A DNA stretch of 64,000 nucleotides from Bathymodiolus brooksi (lineage: Eukaryota > Mollusca > Bivalvia > Mytilida > Modiolidae): contig OY804576.1 of assembly GCA_963680875.1 (NCBI GenBank), forward strand, positions 77,071,668 through 77,135,667, read 5' to 3'. The translations under genes were made by a program, and so were the position numbers. The notes beneath the pieces were generated by a model. The model did not search any database and was not told the DNA's origin. It worked only from the letters and a program-made list of their open reading frames with translations. Below are positions 33,395-45,370 of this stretch, piece after piece (positions within the stretch are counted from its first letter, which is position 1; each line of letters begins with the position of its first letter).

Positions 33395-34836
33395 ATTAAA
33401 CTAGAACTGGTTAAAATATTGAGACGCTGCAGTGCAAAACTAGTTAAAATATCAAGAGAGTACAGCATAGAAAAGTTTGAAGGTACTAAAGGGGTAATCA
33501 GAAGTAGAGACAACACAATGGCCAAAGGAAAAAGGACAAAAGGACAAACAACGATCTACAAAACATACACATAAAACTAAAGATCGAGTAACACGAACCC
33601 CACTAAAAACCGCGGGTGCACTCACTCAGGTGCTCCGGAAGGGTAGGCAGTTCCTGCTCCACTAGGGGCACCTGTCGTGTTAATCTAGTTACAAACCCGG
33701 TGATAAGTCATGAATGAGAAAGGACCGGGAAGTATTTACGACAAGTGGAACATATCCGTGGTCATTTATGACACAAATATACCATAGCGGTCAACCAAGT
33801 CATGGGGACGACCGTAAGCCTTTCGAAATGATGACTTCAACTTAACCAATTGGAACCCTTGGTTCAGTAGATCTAGCTAAAATATCGAGACTACATAACA
33901 GAACTGGCTAAAATTTCGAGACTACAGTACAGAACTGGTTAAAATATCGCGAGATTACAATACGGAACTGGTTGAAATATCGATATTACAGTACAGTACT
34001 GAATAAAATATCGAGAGACTACAATATAGGTCTGGCTATATATCGAGAGACTACATTACAGAACTGGCTAAAATAGAGAGAGACTACACTACACAACTTG
34101 TTAAAATATCGAGACTGTAGTATGTAATTAGTTAAAATATCGATTGATTGCAGTACAGAACTGGATAAAATATCGACTGACTGTAGTACAGAACTGGTTA
34201 AAATATCGATTGATTGCAGTACAGAACTGGTTAAAATATCGATTGATTGCAGTACAGAACTGGTTAAAATATCGATTGATTGCAGTACAGAACTGGTTAA
34301 AATATCGATTGATTGCAGTACAGAACTGGATAAAATATCGACTGACTGTAGTACAGAACTGGATAAAATATCGATTGATTGCAGTACAGAACTGGTTAAA
34401 ATATCGATTGATTGCAGTACAGAACTGGTTAAAATATCGATTGATTGCAGTACAGAACTGGTTAAAATATCGATTGATTGCAGTACAGAACTGGTTAAAA
34501 TATCGATTGATTGCAGTACAGAACTGGTTAAAATATCGATTGATTGCAGTACAGAACTGGTTAAAATATCAATTGATTGCAGTACAGAACTGGTTAAAAT
34601 ATCGATTGACTGCAGTACAGAACTGGTTAAAATATCGATTGATTGCCATACTGAACTTGTTAAAATATCGATTGACTGCAGTACAGAACTGGTTAAAATA
34701 TCGATTGACTGCAGTACAGAACTGGTTAGCATATCGATTGATTGCAGTGCAGAACTAGTTAAAATATCGATTGATTGCAGTGCAGAACTAGTTAAAATAT
34801 CGAGAAACTTCAGTAAAGAACTGGTTAAATTATCGA
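33395..34836. repeat. 33-bp minisatellite with degenerate flank
   Basis: The core (34138-34800) has about 20 tandem copies of a 33-bp unit containing GCAGTACAGAACTGGTTAAA and ATATCGATTGATT. Left of it, 33395-33470 and 33875-34137 hold older units with variable spacing (GAGACTACAGTACAGAACTG). A Penelope 3' end has inserted into that older part (33471-33863). The unit length keeps both strands open, giving spurious proteins with 11-residue repeats. Confidence 0.95.
33471..33863 (-). mobile_element. Penelope 3' end with readable reverse transcriptase C terminus (P3 copy 8)
   Basis: The longest informative copy. On the minus strand it opens with coding sequence that translates as KLKSSFRKAYGRPHDLVDRY. 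This aligns with the end of the reverse transcriptase at about 19100-19190 (LIRSLKKFIFRYQDLVEIY) and shows what the whole family is. After a stop comes the P3 3' UTR (CACGACAGGTGCCCCTAGTG, GAGCAGGAACTGCCTACCCT) ending at AAAAGTTTGAAGG on plus. The element is 5' truncated and landed inside the older part of the 33-bp minisatellite. Confidence 0.88.
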
Positions 34837-35146
34837 ATAGTTATTACGGCATCAATGTAATTATACATATATCAATGGTTGAAACGTAGAAAGTTTTAAA
34901 AAGACTAAAAGAAGACATTCATAATTTGAAAATAAAATACATCTTTTATTTTCTATCAAATACCTAATATGATAATATAGGTATGCTCCATTAATTGCTT
35001 CACGCTGATACCAAAACTGATTTCATGACTGCAAATCTGTTGTTGTTTCCAGTACCTCCTGTTGTGAATACACAAATGCTCAATAAGGGACTATAAATTA
35101 AATGACTAATCAAAAGAAATCAATTCGACCGGGCAGCATCAATACA

Positions 35147-35461
35147 CAGAGGCGTAGGAGTGGGCCGAAAAGTGGTGTGTGGGTGTAATTTTAAGAGTGG
35201 GCCGGACAAGGGGAGTTTTCAAAACTGTCAAGCAAAAAAAAACCAAACAAACAAACAAAAACAAACAAGCAAACAAACAAAGAGCCCCAGCATGTTGGTT
35301 CTTTTGGTTCTTAGTTATACCTTTGGTTAACTGGACAATATATATTTTTGCTTCTACGCTTAAAATTTATCTTTTTCTTAAATTTGTTGCCCCCAAAAAA
35401 AGTGGCGGAGGAACTTTTCAAAGAGGTGGGAGAAATTGTCATCCCTGATCCTACGCCCCTG
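35147..35461. mobile_element. ~315-bp MITE with hAT-like ends
   Basis: CAGAGGCGTAGGA at 35147-35159 is inverted at 35449-35461 (TCCTACGCCCCTG), 12 of 13 bases matching. CAGRG starts are typical of hAT transposons. Flanks share only ATACA, so the expected 8-bp duplication is not clear. The 89-codon ORF inside is not a transposase. Confidence 0.65.
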
Positions 35462-37392
35462 ATACATCATATATACACACATTTTCACATTTTTTTCTCT
35501 CTCAAATAATGGGATTATAGTATCTTTTTATGTACCTTGTGCTTTTATCAGAGTAGCAATATTGTATAGTAACCATTTTAACACATTACTTTTTAATTCA
35601 AAGGGTGGACTCTACTTGTTATTTGATAAACTGGTCTTTAGAAAGTATTTGAAACGCGTTTACCAGATGTGTTGTATCCTGGGTTATTACTTTTAATGAT
35701 CATGCTAATGATACTATTTCCAAATTCATTACTTTATCTGTCAAAAGATGCTATCACCTTTTATAATGAGAAAAGTCGTGATAATATTATGTATATTTTC
35801 AAATGTAATTCACAGATATATAGTTTAATCTAAAAAGTTTGACTAATTTTGATTTCGCACCTGTTTAATTTTCCACACCTGGGTGTGTAATTTAAAAAGA
35901 AGTTCAACATATTCAACAATAAAAAAACATTTTTTTGAATCATAAAACGACATTTAAATGTGAATTTAAGATAATTTAAGTCTAAACCTATAAAATCTGT
36001 AGAATACAGTAGGATTTCTTCCTCCAAACATGAGAAATCTGCCGCTGGCGTATCTGAAAATGAAGTGAAGTTGAAATAAAAATATTTACTAATTTGTGTG
36101 TCGTAGATAGATAAATCAAGCGTGAAATTTTCTTTACCAGTAATTAACTTGATAAATCGTTTATTTTCTTATTAAATGTAACATCTTCACATATAAATGA
36201 TTTTATTGCTAAGTTTGCTTAAGCTTTTATTTTGTGATTAACTTTTCGCGTGTCACGGGGATTACTTAAATAGACTTTCTAAACTTTAGATCAACTAATA
36301 CGGTCTTATCTTAAGTGCCACATAATCAAATCCAATTTGTCCCTTTGTGTGATAAGAACTGTATAAAGATGACTTGGCTGACAAAACATGTGTTTATTTG
36401 TTTTTCTACCGTTTTATTGTAATTAACTGTTGATAAGCTCCTTGTGTTGTAGTGTTTTTTTGACATTTTTCAAAAGAGAAAAACATTGTTAAAAAAATCA
36501 GTTTCCTTCAAAAATGCATGTGTGTTATTATTTGTCACGTGCGCGTATGTTTACAATTATTTATAATTGTTATAATTAGCAATAATTGTACTCTTTAAAA
36601 AGATAAACATAGAAATACAAATGAAAGGTATGTTCAAACGGCAGGTTACGTGTTTAGAAACGCAGAATGTTCAGACAGCATACGAAAAGGGCGCATTGCA
36701 TTTCCGCATCTTTGCTTGAAAAGAAATTTTATCAATATCGCAATATATGTCTCTACTTTTTCGCATTAAAAGTTGTTTTTACCTGAATTTTGTTTTAGAA
36801 ACTCGTGTGGTTATATAACCAAACTATCCAACTTTTATATGCGCTGCGGCACAACTGCCAAACGAACAAACAATGGCCCCGAGAATTTTAAACTCGTCAT
36901 CTTCATTTATTTGGACGTTATCTAGAAAATATATCAACATATAATATTTGTTTTTTTTTATGTGGAAAAACAATATTTATTATGCGGAAAGGTCATATTA
37001 AATTACGGATATGTAAAGCGCCGTACAGAATATAACCCAATTGCACTGTTGCAATGCGGTTAAATTGTATGTAAAATTTGATATTAAATATTCATATTTT
37101 AAAGTAAAGATTGTACTTATTGGTCTATATTTATATTTACATATAATGCTCCCCCTCATCGCTAGTTTGTTGTTGTACTGTTGTGAATCCTGATTTATGG
37201 ATGTATGGTTAAACTTCAAAAAGATGTATAGACATAAAATATAGGTTTCTTCAATATTTATTGTAGATACAATACACATTAGCTGTCAACAATACTTCTC
37301 CCATTAAGATGGCTAAGTACCTTCTGTTAAACAAATCAATCCTCTAGCACTTTTAAGTTTGTACTTTTTAGTGATATTTTCTTGCATTTGTT
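35462..37392. other. no gene recognised
   Basis: About 1.9 kb of AT-rich sequence without a recognisable exon or repeat family. ORFs of 65-93 codons here have low-complexity, AT-driven composition. Confidence 0.5.
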
Positions 37393-37575
37393 AGATTGAT
37401 TTGATTTTTTGTGTTTAACGCCACTTTCAGCAATATGTCAGTTATATCATGGCGACCAGTTTTAGTGGTGGAAGAAGCCAGAGTACCCGGAGAGAACCAT
37501 CGACCATGGGCAAACAACTGGTAAACTTTATCACTTGCGGTTGCGATTCGAGTGCACCCTTTTTGTAATTTACAA
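37393..37575 (-). mobile_element. SINE2 copy, well preserved
   Basis: On plus: TTGTGTTTAACGCCACTTTC, AGCAATATGTCAGTTATATC, ATGGCGACCAGTTTTAGTGG, CCCGGAGAGAACCATCGACC, then ATTCGAGTGCACCC. Reference copy for the family in this window. Confidence 0.85.
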
Positions 37576-37839
37576 AGCCGGGCGCGAACTCACGCCGTAT
37601 TCATATGTTAGACAATGAAGCTTGTATTAAATACATGTTAAGCAAGTTAATCCTCTAACAATTAAAAACTTTTAGTTTACAAACTTGTGGCAAGTACATA
37701 AATACAATTAACAACATTAGCAACTCATGGCAGTGTTTGGATTTACACGTCTCTCGTGATAATTCTAACACACGTTTTTATAATAAATGAGATGACAGTT
37801 GTTTTCCTTGAAAATTAATTTTCTGTTTTAGGTTGCTAC

Positions 37840-38056
37840 GTAACTTCAGTAACATTCTATGGAGCTTATATTTCTCATTTGGTTTGTATTCGTATGGCTT
37901 AACAGTAACACGACAGGTGTCACTAGTGGAACAGAAAATGCTGCACAATCTTTGTTTTCTGTGTAGTATTTCTTTTACCAGATCATTGGTTGTCTTCTTG
38001 TACTTTTTTCTTTTAGCCCTTGTATGATCTGGTCTTCTTCTTTGGTACGGCATTTG
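37840..38056 (+). mobile_element. Penelope 3' end with reverse transcriptase remnant (P3 copy 9)
   Basis: AGTAACATTC and GGAGCTTATATTTCTCATTT match the reverse transcriptase codons at 18970-19025 of the long element (S-N-I-P ... Y-G-V-Y-I-S-Q-L), with an internal deletion. The non-coding P3 part follows (ACACGACAGGTGTCACTAGT, GTTTTCTGTGTAGTATT). It ends early, at a mutated GGTACGGCATTTGG. Confidence 0.75.
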
Positions 38057-38732
38057 GTTATATGACGGGTCTTACGAATTAACTTTAACTTAAACAAATG
38101 AATCCGAGGGATGAGTTTGTTTAAATAAGTTTACGAGTTAGACATGTGGTATATCATTTTGTAACAGAAATGAAATGATTGACATTTTTAGATATGGTAC
38201 AATAACCATGGAATAATCCCCGCCCATTTACATTTTGATTCATTGAGTATGGTATTTCATCAGTTCCAGATAATAGACTATGGTTTTCTACAAACACACT
38301 TATTAAGTTGAATGCTTCATAAAAACATCAAAGGAAAAAAGGTCATTTTATGTTACAAACTATTTCATTCAATGATCTATATAGTTCTGATAAAATGTAA
38401 AACGACTGGGATTCGGAAACCAGCAACATGCTCATATAATTCCGTTTCCCTAATACACATGCAAGAGGATAAACAAGCAATATCTTTAAACATGCTCAAT
38501 ATTAACAAGACCGAAAAATACTATTTAAAACCATGAAAAGTTAGGAAAGAAGCAGAACGAGAGGTGTGCATAAATGTTGAAAAAGTATTCGAGTTGTATT
38601 GATGAAGCAAATATCTTACTTCTAATTAAGTAATGCTTAGACTTTTTGAGGAAAATATATAGTTTATTTTGTCGACTAATTTAGATATACCAAAATGTAG
38701 GATGTCTACAGAGAGTGTCATGCTAATACGAC

Positions 38733-38950
38733 AAGCTTGAAGATACCACAGGGGTTAAACAGAAGCAGTAAATCGAAGGACAGACAATACAATGACCAAA
38801 TGAAAAAAGGACAAGAAGACAAATAATGATCTACAACACAATACACAAAAAACCGTAAATTGATCAACACGAACCCACAAAAAACCAGGGTGAACTCAGG
38901 TGCTCCGGAAGGGTTTGTTAGCAGTTCCTGCTCCTCTACTGGCACCCGGA
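38733..38950 (-). mobile_element. Penelope 3'-end fragment (P3 copy 10)
   Basis: On plus: AAGCTTGAAGATACCACAGG, AACTCAGGTGCTCCGGAAGG, AGTTCCTGCTCCTCTACTGG, CACCCG. Non-coding part only. Confidence 0.88.
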
Positions 38951-39124
38951 ATTGATGCGAGCTCATATGTTTCAAATCAGAGAACAGAATAATTAAAAGT
39001 GAGAGGTTGAGTCTATTTGCACATAATTGTAATTGATGGAATCGGATAGATTTCTAAAAACTATGCTAATTTAGGAAGCTTAGTTGTATATGCAGATCAG
39101 AAAGGAGAATTTTACCAGTACATT

Positions 39125-39360
39125 TTCCATCATAATGGTTTTTGAAATATAGCATTCGTTCTTCCATTGGCGTCCAATTTAATCTTTAATGTGTAAGTGG
39201 GTGGAGACAGTTTTGTTTCCTGTGGTAGAGAATTCCAAAGATGAACAATAGATAGAAGATAAACCACAGTAGTGTACATGGCTTGGGGAGGTGTTAAAGT
39301 ACCCGTAGATGGAATTAAGTAAACTGTATCTGTTATTGTACTCGTGCACATTTCTGAAGC
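39125..39360 (-). mobile_element. possible non-LTR retrotransposon C-terminal remnant
   Basis: A minus-strand frame contains VHLWNSLPQETKLSPPTYTL, then KIKLDANGR. The W-N-S-L-P word followed by a short hydrophobic-basic helix is usual at the end of LINE ORFs. No 3' tail or further domain is visible, so this is tentative. Confidence 0.45.
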
Positions 39361-40549
39361 TATTTTGAACTAAACAAGATAAGCTTATGGTTGGACATTA
39401 ACAGCCAAAAAGGTTAAATGTTCAACCTCAGAATTAACCCTGGTTTCAACTGATATGGGTCTTTTTCATATCAAGTGAACGTTTGACTACATGTATAAAA
39501 AATGATTTGTTTTGTTTACGAACATTGCAATACATAATTATTTATTATTAATATAAATGAAAATAAAAGAGTTAGTAAGAAAGTGTTTGGATGTCCAAAA
39601 TTACATACAAATTAAAGTAAAGGATGTCGCTTTTATTACAGTTCTATCTTTTACAGGCGTAGTTATTGGTTCTTAGATACATACATAAAGACGGCCTCGC
39701 TCTTACAGGCACGCCATATATAGAGTCTAGTATTCTACCTTTCTATACACAATTCCAATAACTATGAAATATGAACTGGTAAAGGAACGGACCAATACAA
39801 AACGACGTACTGTTTCTAAAACAAACAACAATTTTTTTCGTAGCTAATGTATGCAATTCTCTTTTACTGGATACACACATCTACCACCGTTCATGTAATC
39901 GGTTTATATACTCTAATTGTATAAAGTATAAGCATAATCTGCAAGATATCCAAGCTCTGACAGCGTTTTATAATACAATTGATATGTTAACATCAATGTT
40001 TCATTTGACAAAGGATAAAGAAAAGTGCAACAATGGAAAATTGTCTGTTTTCATGTATGACGTAATATACGACATTGCACTTAGAAGAGTAGCAGTGGAG
40101 CGAAAAGTGAAAAGAGGGTACAAGTTGTAGGCTTGAGGAATGGACCAAATTTTTGCCAAAAAAGGAGAGGGGCAAAAACATAGTGCCCCTTGCCTCTGGT
40201 TCCTATGTCCCTGCTATTACATCATCTCTAAAGTACATTCTGAATATTTTACCCATCGTTTTTTGACATCTAACTAATTTGGCAGAGATTATCATGTAGA
40301 TGCTGAATTATCATTTCAGGTCAGTCTTTGAACTTTATAATGCTACAATAATGGGGAAAAGCCACCAACCTCAATGAAGTTTTGCCAAGTCTCCCCACAT
40401 TAAAAAAAAGTCACGCGTACGAAATTAAGTAATATGTCATATATATTGATGAAATTGTTGACCATCTCTGTTTAAACTTTCTTTTCATGATACAATAGAT
40501 ATTCCCACTGAGTTCATGGAAGTCAACAAAAGTGTTTTTTCTACAACAA
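39361..40549. other. no gene recognised
   Basis: No exon, RNA gene or classified repeat could be supported. Confidence 0.5.
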
Positions 40550-40865
40550 GAAAAATTTGAAGAGGTAATCAGAAGAAAAAAACAAGACAAGAGAACAAAA
40601 AATTATTAACAAAATACTTAAAACACATAAAACTAAAAATTGGGCACAACGAACCCTAACCAAAGCCTGGGTGAGCTCAGGTGCTCTGGAAGGGTGATAA
40701 TTTCCGTTCCACTACTGGCACACGTCTTGTTGATCTCGTTAAAAAATCCGATGATAAGTTGTGAAAGAGGGCATTGTGACAAAAATAAACGGAACATGTG
40801 GTACTATGTGGCAGACATTCCGTAACGAAACTTTGAAAAAAAGATGATTTCAATTTTCCCATTGT
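40550..40865 (-). mobile_element. Penelope 3' end with coding remnant (P3 copy 11)
   Basis: On plus: AAAAATTTGAAGAGGTAATC, GAGCTCAGGTGCTCTGGAAG, CACACGTCTTGTTGATCTCG, GATGATAAGTTGTGAAAGAG. On minus the far end reads MGKLKSSFFQ, the same KLKSSF as copy 8, followed by a deletion. Second independent link of P3 to the reverse transcriptase. Confidence 0.82.
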
Positions 40866-41649
40866 GAACTTTCCATTTATATATAGCAACATATTCCGTT
40901 TGTCGTAATCACAATCACTTCATCATTTCATTGCTTATGGGACTATAGTCGGTAATATAGTTCCACTTGAACTCGCCCGATGAGTTTGTTTTTGAAGGTT
41001 TGTACTTTTGCAGTGCAGATACGGCTAATGATAGACATTTTACCTTGGAACGTGTACGTTAATAGAATTGCGCATGTGCACCGTTAAAATTTAAGTTTCA
41101 CGGGAAAAAAAGAACTCCACAGTACGCCCTAATATTAAACCTCTATCCTCTTACATAATTATTGTATACATGAATAAGAAATTAAACAAATTAATGCCTT
41201 GATCTATACAAGAATTATTTTATTATTATTAAATTGGTTCTATTTGTCTGCCAACTTATGACTTAAAAGCTATAAACTGGCCATTTAATATCATAAATCA
41301 ATTCACGACTCAATTGATACATATAGAAAATATACTTGTATTTTCAAAATTTAAGCAAACGATTGTCTATTTTGTACGAAACTATGCAAACTCTATAATG
41401 GAGTCAAAAAAGCAAAATGCCCCACGTGGTTCTCTTTTATATCTGAAAAATAAAGAATTCGCTATTAATCTCATATTAACATTGTTAATAAGTGCAACCC
41501 ATTCGTTTTATATACATTAACAAAAATCTTAATATATTTTACTATTGTCCCCCTTCATTGAAGCGAAAGTTTCTATGATATTTTTGAATATTTTTCTACA
41601 AACATTATAAATCTAGTTTTTCTTCTCAAAATATTTAGTCACATCATTG
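40866..41649. other. no gene recognised
   Basis: AT-rich; nothing supported. Confidence 0.5.
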
Positions 41650-41830
41650 GTTATATATCCCGCTCAGGGCGAGGTGTACAACATTATGTGATCGAGTTTG
41701 TCAGTGACTTGTGTCAGGTCTGTGGTTTTCTTCGGATACTCAGGTTTCCTCCACCAATAAAACTGACCGCCACGATATAACTGAAATATTGTTGAAAGTG
41801 GCGTTAAATTCCATAAAACCGACCAACCAA
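41650..41830 (+). mobile_element. SINE2 copy
   Basis: GGCGAGGTGTACAACATTAT, GTGATCGAGTTTGTCAGTGA, CTCAGGTTTCCTCCACCAAT, CTGACCGCCACGATATAACT, GTTGAAAGTGGCGTTAAATT and a CCGACCAACCAAC tail. Confidence 0.85.
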
Positions 41831-42494
41831 CAATGGTTCCTGTAAATAAATATGCATTTTTTTTTTTATATATTTTCATAATCAATAGAAAAACAGCGTT
41901 TCCTATTCTTCATTTTTCTGGATTTTTTTGTTTTTTTTGTTTAAAGTTTTGTTTCTAGTTGATTGCATAAGTAAGCATTTCTTTCGCTTAATCGGTTCTA
42001 TCCGTTACAAATAATATGTCCTTGCAACATTTAAGCTTACAAAGACATGTTGAACTACAACAGCAGGTTTATTATGTCTCCCTAAAAAAAATGTAATTCA
42101 CTCTAAAGTGTTTATGAATAGTTTCTTGAATTACTGGAAGCATAAATATATCTAATGACAAGAACAGATATTAATTATTAAAATTATTGATTAACGGTAA
42201 TGTATAGCTTTAATAATTGATTATTATTACGAGGCTAAATATTCAATTTAAACATGATAATTGCTCTAGATTCAATTTTGTTAACATAATCATTTGCATA
42301 AATATTTAGAAATTATAAAAGTAAGCCAATATATTATTTATAGACAGAAGATGGGACACGTTAATGAATTTATTCAAACTCTTTACTATGTTTTTTTTTT
42401 AAATTGAGAAGACATTAATCTTTTCCACGTGTTCATCTATATTCCCAATGCACAAAAACATGAATAATGAACAGGGTATCAAGGACGTATATGA

Positions 42495-42531
42495 GACTCT
42501 ATTATATACGTCCTTGAGGGTATGTATCTCC
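42495..42531. repeat. short perfect hairpin
   Basis: CAAGGACGTATAT and its reverse complement ATATACGTCCTTG are separated by 11-12 bases near 42480-42520. No terminator-like T run follows; function unknown. Confidence 0.7.
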
Positions 42532-42885
42532 CAATTAATAATTTCCCAATGTGCGCGTATAGAATTAATATGAAAGAGATAATAGAAAAAAGCTTAACAG
42601 TAAAAAAAATCAAAAGTATGATAAGTTTATTTTGGGAAATAAGCGCGGGATCATACCCACTTCTAATTACTGTTCATGTCAGCCTATAGTTCCTTTTCAT
42701 TGGAACTGTCTTGGACATTCCGAGTTGTTCCTGGAATTGGTGATTTAGCTTGTCTTGTTGCAGGTACTATCCTCTAAAACCATTACCCGAACTGCATCAG
42801 TCACTTCTAACGTTTTTATATTTATGTAAAGTTCTGACAATCTACATAAAAAGATGACCGGGATGTAAGCAGGTGGTAGATTCTT

Positions 42886-43060
42886 TGATAAAAACGTAGA
42901 TATCTACTTTAGTGAGCACGACACGTTTGTGGGATATCCTTCATCAGGTACAGTCTGATAGTCATAGTATTGGAAAGACAAATAACTGAGAAATCTTTGA
43001 GATCAAGTTAATCAAATGACCTAAACATGGTACCCAAAATCTATACCGGAGTCAGACTAT
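42886..43060 (-). repeat. dispersed repeat family C copy
   Basis: On plus: AAAACGTAGATATCTACTTT, AGTGAGCACGACACGTTTGT, CCTTCATCAGGTACAGTCTG, then GATCAAGTTAATCAAATGAC and CCTAAACATGG. Same order as 54840-54955 and the inverse of 57150-57590. Confidence 0.75.
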
Positions 43061-43441
43061 CCTTAGTTGTAATAAATTACATAATTTAGGAACTGTAAAT
43101 TTCAACCATAAACATGTATAATAAATATTATTACATGATTGTAATTCAGCTTGCATATGATTGGCTTAAAACTGGCTAAGAGGTTTTGAGTAGTTGCGAT
43201 ATCACCCTCGTGGCTAAAAATATATCCTGACAGGTGTCCGGAAAGTGATATCACCCTCGCAAGGTATAAAAATACATTGGGAAAAACCGGACTTTTGCTG
43301 TCCTATCAAATTCGTTCTTTCGTTGTTCATAAACCAATGAGATTGCGATTAACATTTGTTTTTCGGCTGAATCATAAACAAACGCTCACAATGACGATGA
43401 AGTTGTAAGTAGATAACAATAAAACATTTTCATGAAATAAA

Positions 43442-43584
43442 ACAATTATTGACTTTAGAATAGGTTGCTATCTGGTTTATCAACCTTTAAAAACGTATAT
43501 TCACCTCGCCTGCGGCTCAGTGAATATTACATTTTTTCATGTTAATAAATCCAGATAGCAACCTACACCCAACTCAATAATTGT
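43442..43584. repeat. long-armed foldback with GC-rich tip (foldback D)
   Basis: Arms of ~63 bp (43442-43504, 43520-43584) share ACAATTATTGA, TAGGTTGCTATCTGG and ATATTCAC in inverted order. The tip 43505-43518 is CTCGCCTGCGGCTC, nearly the same as in foldback A. Between matched blocks the arms have diverged, so the structure is not freshly formed. Confidence 0.9.
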
Positions 43585-44417
43585 ATAATGTCAGTCCGAA
43601 GCACAGACTACTGGGTGGATCATGTTATCAGTAGTTAATTGGCTTTCCGCGATATTATTATTTTTTGGCATCGTGCGCCTCTTTTCAATTTTTGTTGTGA
43701 ATGGTGGACACGGGTAGGGCTGTCTAAACAGCATTATAGCCCCTGAGCAAAGCAGTGCACTAGGCCCCTACCAACACAACCACTCACAGGAGTAAAAATA
43801 TATATGGTCGCTAAAATTAAACATATATTTATTGTATTGGTACTTTCAACAAAATCAGTCTTTAAGCATTAAACAACATACATAGATTAACATGGAGACC
43901 CTATGCTCGTGGGGCCACCGGCCAACTGCACAGTGTGCCCATGCGCTCAGATGGCACTGGATACGGGGCCTCGTAAAGCAAACATTTGTAAACAAAATAA
44001 CTAGAGTAATCAGACAGCGAGTTTTCTAAACTCTCATGGAAAAACATGCTTGAGGATGCATATAAATATACAAAGTTAAGTAAACTATTTAAGTCTATAT
44101 ATTTAATAGATTTACAAAATTGCATGAACTTTTCATACTTGATTATATTCTTTAAGTCAATTGTACTATTCTTATTTTATCAAGGATAGTCCTTGCTGGA
44201 ATTAGAATGAAGGTCGTTGTTTCTATTAATATTTTATCCCATTCCACTATGTTCAAGCAAAATATCCAAATATAACCATAAAGGAAAGAAAGTTACTTTT
44301 TCTTTTTATGACCATTCATCGTTCTTTTTTTCCTCACAGCGCATTTCTTCTTTAAATTCTAGAATTTACAGTAAAGAAAGCAACGATATACAAAACAGCA
44401 ACAACACTAACAATTCA
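43585..44417. other. no gene recognised
   Basis: A patch with GGGCTGTCTAAACAGC and AGGCCCCTACCAACAC around 43710-43780 looks like an old repeat but has no second copy here. Otherwise nothing supported. Confidence 0.45.
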
Positions 44418-44612
44418 TCTAAAAAAAAAAAAAAAAAAAAAAAAAATAAAAAAAAAAAAAAAAAAAAAAAAATAGAATAAAATAAAACAAAACAAAATAA
44501 AATAAAATAAAATAATAAAATAAAATAAAAGAATAACATAAATAAAATAAAACAATAAAAATAAATTGAAAAAAAATAAAAAAATAAAATAATAAAATAA
44601 AATAAAATGAAC
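44418..44612. repeat. poly-A and AAAAT low-complexity tract
   Basis: A run of almost pure A (44420-44471) passes into AAAAT/AAAAC pentamers up to about 44612. Phenylalanine- or lysine-rich ORFs in this tract are artefacts of composition. Confidence 0.95.
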
Positions 44613-45166
44613 AACAGAAAAAAGTCAACTGCAGATTTCAATGGAAAGCTATTTGCTACTTATACCTAATACAGTTATATAAAGGTGAACTTTTCGTTTC
44701 CAGTGTTTTCAGCCATACTATAGACACAACAGGAACGAATCGATAACAAAAATACATGTATCGAGTAGAATGATATTTCAGTTGAATGATACATTACCAA
44801 AATGGCATGTGCTATCAATTTGCGTCGATCATACGTCCTCCAGTGTATTTTTGTTTCTTTTCCTCTGAAACCACTGGGTCAATTTGAACCAACGTGAGAC
44901 TGAAACATTCTTTAATTTTTTTACTTTCAATATTGTAATATATGCTCCTGTAGCTGTTGAGCACAATAAATCGACCAAACTAGCTAGAAACTTGATTAGT
45001 AATTCTGTTGAAATGAAAGATATGATATATATTTTGTTTTATGTTATATATTTTTGATGAATAAGCAAAAAAAAAAAAAAGAAAGATTTGGAAATCTCTT
45101 CTGGAAACACTTGGCTAAATTGAATTAAGCTGGACGGGGATCGTCCTTATGCGGTCCCTTTTGGAG
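44613..45166. other. no gene recognised
   Basis: Nothing supported apart from a short A13 run at about 45068. Confidence 0.5.
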
Positions 45167-45370
45167 TAAGATTCAAAAGGTGTTATCAGAAGTCGTTAAT
45201 CGAAGAAGGACAGATAATACAAGTTACCAAAGAAAAAGAACAGAAAGACAAACATTGGTCGACACAACATTACACAGAAGAATTAAATATTGAGCAGCAC
45301 GAAACCCACTATAAAACCGATGGTCAAAGTAGGTGCTCCGGAAGGGTAATCGGTTCATGCTCCATTACTT
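45167..45370 (-). mobile_element. Penelope 3'-end fragment (P3 copy 12), diverged
   Basis: On plus: AAGATTCAAAAGGTGTTATC, AGAAGTCGTTAATCGAAGAA, GGTGCTCCGGAAGGGTAATC, GTTCATGCTCC. Confidence 0.82.

Noticed and set aside
34019..34758. Repeat proteins of 204 and 237 codons (AVQNWLKYRLI or SVLQSIDILTS repeats)
   Set aside because: The 33-bp minisatellite leaves both strands open; there is no non-repeat domain, start context or codon bias.
44217..44641. Lys- and Phe-rich ORFs
   Set aside because: They come from poly-A and AAAAT tracts. The same holds for 57913-58270.
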